Source: Methyloversatilis sp. RAC08
GTDB taxonomy: Bacteria > Pseudomonadota > Gammaproteobacteria > Burkholderiales > Rhodocyclaceae
Reading direction: 5' to 3'
NCBI RefSeq assembly: GCF_001713355.1
Contig: NZ_CP016448.1
Location: 3,286,001 to 3,350,000 of the forward strand
Length of the DNA stretch: 64,000 nt
Below, piece after piece: positions 61,937-64,000 of the stretch; position 1 is the first letter of the stretch; each line of letters starts with the position of its first letter. The notes below the pieces were generated by a model. The model was not told the origin of the DNA. It searched no databases and saw only the letters and a list, made by a program, of their open reading frames with translations. The translations under genes were made by a program, and so were the position numbers.

Positions 61937-63082
61937 ATGATTCTTCCTCCCGCGACACTGGGCATGCTGGGAGGCGGCCAACTGGGCCGCTTCTTCGTAC
62001 TGGCCGCTCATGAGATGGGCTATCGGGTGGTCGTGCTCGATCCGGATCGCAACAGTCCGGCCGGGCGGACGGCCGATGAGCACCTGTGTGCCGCCTACGA
62101 TGACGCGGATGCGCTGGAGCGCCTGGCGCAAAGCTGTGCGGCGGTAACCACCGAATTCGAGAATGTTCCGGCTGACACGCTTGACCATCTCGCCAAGTTC
62201 ATTCCGACCCGTCCGAACGCCGAGTGCGTTGCCGTGGCGCAGAACCGCATCGCCGAAAAAACCTTCCTGTCGGATCGCGGTTTCGCGGTCGGGCCGTTCG
62301 CCGCGGTCACCAGCGCCGTGCAGATCGAGTCGGTCGATCCGGCGCTGTTTCCGGCTGTGCTGAAGGTGGCGCGCTTCGGTTATGACGGCAAGGGCCAGGC
62401 GCGGGTCGCCAACGTGGCGGAAGCCAAGGCGGCTTTCGAAAGCTTCCGCGGCGAAGCCTGCGTGCTGGAAAAGATGTTGACGCTCGACATGGAAGTGTCG
62501 TGCGTGCTGGCGCGCGATGCGGCCGGCCGCGTCGAACCCTTTCCGATTGCGGAAAACAGCCATCGCAACGGCATCCTGGACGTGAGCATCGCGCCGGCAC
62601 GCATCAGCGGTGCGCTGGCCGCAGAAGCGACCGAAATGGCGATCGGCATCGCCGCCGAACTGGGTTACGTCGGCGTGCTCGGCGTCGAATTCTTCATTTC
62701 GGAAGGTCGTCTGCTGGTCAATGAAATGGCGCCGCGACCGCACAACAGCGGGCACTACACGATTGATGCCTGCATCACCAGCCAGTTCGAGCAGCAGGTG
62801 CGCATCCTGTGCGGCCTGCCGCTGGGGGACGCACGGCAGCATTCGCGCGCCGTGATGGTGAATCTGCTGGGTGATCTCTGGTACGAACGTGATCCGCACC
62901 ACGCGTATGAGCCCGAGTGGTCGCGCCTGCTGCGCATCCCCGGGCTGAAACTGCATCTGTATCGCAAGCACCACGCGCGCCATGGCCGCAAGATGGGGCA
63001 TTTCACGGTGCTGGGCGAGCACGGCGAACCGGTCATTGATCTGGCAATGAATGCCCGCCAGTCGCTTGGCATTGAAGACTGA
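61937..63082 (+). CDS. purK: N5-carboxyaminoimidazole ribonucleotide synthase
   Basis: ATP-grasp enzyme of 381 aa that carboxylates AIR with bicarbonate and ATP, supplying the substrate of PurE. The N-terminal LGMLGGGQLGRFF loop, VLKVARFGYDGKGQ (ATP-grasp lid), and EFFISEGRLLVNEMAPRPHNSGH metal/ATP site are all present. No classical ribosome site is strong (ATCGGAG 13 bp upstream). It ends 5 bp before the next gene, suggesting cotranscription. Confidence 0.96.
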   Translation: MILPPATLGMLGGGQLGRFFVLAAHEMGYRVVVLDPDRNSPAGRTADEHLCAAYDDADALERLAQSCAAVTTEFENVPADTLDHLAKFIPTRPNAECVAVAQNRIAEKTFLSDRGFAVGPFAAVTSAVQIESVDPALFPAVLKVARFGYDGKGQARVANVAEAKAAFESFRGEACVLEKMLTLDMEVSCVLARDAAGRVEPFPIAENSHRNGILDVSIAPARISGALAAEATEMAIGIAAELGYVGVLGVEFFISEGRLLVNEMAPRPHNSGHYTIDACITSQFEQQVRILCGLPLGDARQHSRAVMVNLLGDLWYERDPHHAYEPEWSRLLRIPGLKLHLYRKHHARHGRKMGHFTVLGEHGEPVIDLAMNARQSLGIED

Positions 63083-63087
63083 GCATC

Positions 63088-64000
63088 GTGACGGCGGGCA
63101 GCACGGACATCGACGTGGCAGCCGAGCGGCTGCGTGCCGGCGAACTGGTCGCCTTTCCGACCGAAACCGTTTATGGCCTTGGCGCCGATGCGCTGAACCC
63201 TGATGCGGTGCGCCGGATCTTTGCTGCAAAGGGCCGGCCGGCCGATCATCCGCTCATCGTCCACCTGCCCGAGACGGCGCGGATCGTCGACTGGGCGCGC
63301 GACATTCCGCGAGAGGCCATTGCGCTGGCCAACGCTTTCTGGCCAGGGCCGCTGACGCTGATCCTGAAACGCGACGCCGACGTGCCGGATGAAGTCACCG
63401 GTGGTCAGGATACGGTTGGCCTGAGGGTGCCTGCGCATCCGGTCGCGCTGCAGCTGTTGCGCGCGTTTGGTAGCGGCGTGGCTGCGCCATCGGCGAATCG
63501 CTACGGCCGAATCAGCCCGACCACCGCTGCGCATGTACGCGATGAATTCGGCGACGCGATCACCGTTCTTGACGGCGGCGCCTGCGAAGTCGGCATCGAA
63601 TCGACCATTCTCGATCTGTCGGGTGAAGCGCCGCGCATCCTGCGTCCGGGTGCGATATCGGCTGCTCAGATAGAGGCGGTGATCGGTCGCAAGCTTGCAA
63701 CGACGGCCGGGCAGGGCGCGCCACGCGCGTCCGGCACGCTGGCAGCGCATTACGCGCCGCGCACGCCGATGAAGAAGGTCGCCGGCGAACGCTTGCGGGA
63801 TTTCCTGAATGCCTTCCGCCACAGCGGGCGCCGCTGTGCGGTGATTGCCCACTCGCAGCCGCCGCTGGCCGACTGCCCGCATCAATGGAGCATGCTGCCG
63901 GCAGATCCCGAAGGCTATGCGCGAGGCCTGTATGCCGCGCTGCGCGAGGCCGATGCCAGTGGCGGCGCGATGATAGTGATCGAGGCGACGCCCGAAGGCG
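63088..64000 (+). CDS. Sua5-type L-threonylcarbamoyladenylate synthase, 3' end outside window
   Basis: 304 codons are visible from GTG 63088, 5 bp after purK; the reading frame is still open at the window end. The YrdC domain is complete: FPTETVYGLGADA near residues 23-35, AAKGRPADHPL with the K-x-R-x-x-x-P-L motif (48-56), and PSANRYG. The linker ASGTLAAHYAPRTPM followed by the start of a Sua5 domain shows that this is the long (about 330-350 aa) Sua5 form rather than short TsaC. The product makes threonylcarbamoyl-AMP from threonine, bicarbonate and ATP for t6A37 modification of ANN-decoding tRNAs. Confidence 0.93.
   Translation, partial: MTAGSTDIDVAAERLRAGELVAFPTETVYGLGADALNPDAVRRIFAAKGRPADHPLIVHLPETARIVDWARDIPREAIALANAFWPGPLTLILKRDADVPDEVTGGQDTVGLRVPAHPVALQLLRAFGSGVAAPSANRYGRISPTTAAHVRDEFGDAITVLDGGACEVGIESTILDLSGEAPRILRPGAISAAQIEAVIGRKLATTAGQGAPRASGTLAAHYAPRTPMKKVAGERLRDFLNAFRHSGRRCAVIAHSQPPLADCPHQWSMLPADPEGYARGLYAALREADASGGAMIVIEATPEG

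Overview
The window reads as chromosomal DNA of a high-GC betaproteobacterium. A Rhodocyclales or Sterolibacteriaceae-type organism (for example a Methyloversatilis relative) is my guess from the combination of acetone carboxylase, DUF1302/DUF1329 envelope genes and LktA-like giant adhesins. No rRNA, tRNA, CRISPR array, transposase or phage gene was seen.

Region 1 (1-33.2 kb) is two tandem two-partner secretion (type Vb) units. Each is a giant filamentous-haemagglutinin-like exoprotein (tpsA, about 5,000 aa) overlapping by 4 bp with its outer-membrane transporter (tpsB, 570 aa). The first tpsA begins before the window. The N-terminal secretion domain (about 1 kb) and the last 200 codons of tpsA plus all of tpsB (2.3 kb) are essentially identical between units. 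The roughly 13 kb passenger centres are homologous but strongly diverged.

Region 2 (33.2-58 kb) is an acetone catabolic locus with envelope genes. A cupin gene and a DUF1329 gene lie on the minus strand. They are followed on the plus strand by scoAB (acetoacetate:succinyl-CoA transferase), a MerR-like protein, a 2-Cys peroxiredoxin and two glutathione transferases. Next come acxABC (acetone carboxylase beta, alpha, gamma), a YCF48-like anchored protein, an RND/MMPL transporter, DUF1302, a second DUF1329, an acyl-CoA (candidate acetoacetyl-CoA) synthetase, a thiolase and the sigma-54 activator acxR. Both scoA and acxA are preceded by good -24/-12 sigma-54 promoters. A perfect 17-bp palindrome lies about 210 bp before the acxA promoter, and a degenerate copy sits just before acxR. 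The expected pathway is acetone + CO2 + ATP to acetoacetate, activation to acetoacetyl-CoA by CoA transfer or ligation, and thiolysis to two acetyl-CoA. The two DUF1329 genes are inverted repeats bracketing the carboxylase region, with a 335-bp tract that looks identical.

Region 3 (58-64 kb) is ordinary chromosome: a minus-strand ECF sigma factor/RskA-type anti-sigma pair, a 96-bp long-stem inverted repeat, a DEAD-box RNA helicase, purE, purK and the start of a Sua5-type tRNA threonylcarbamoyladenosine gene running off the end.

All identities, repeats and promoters were found by reading the sequence, not by alignment software. Functions beyond family level are inference.
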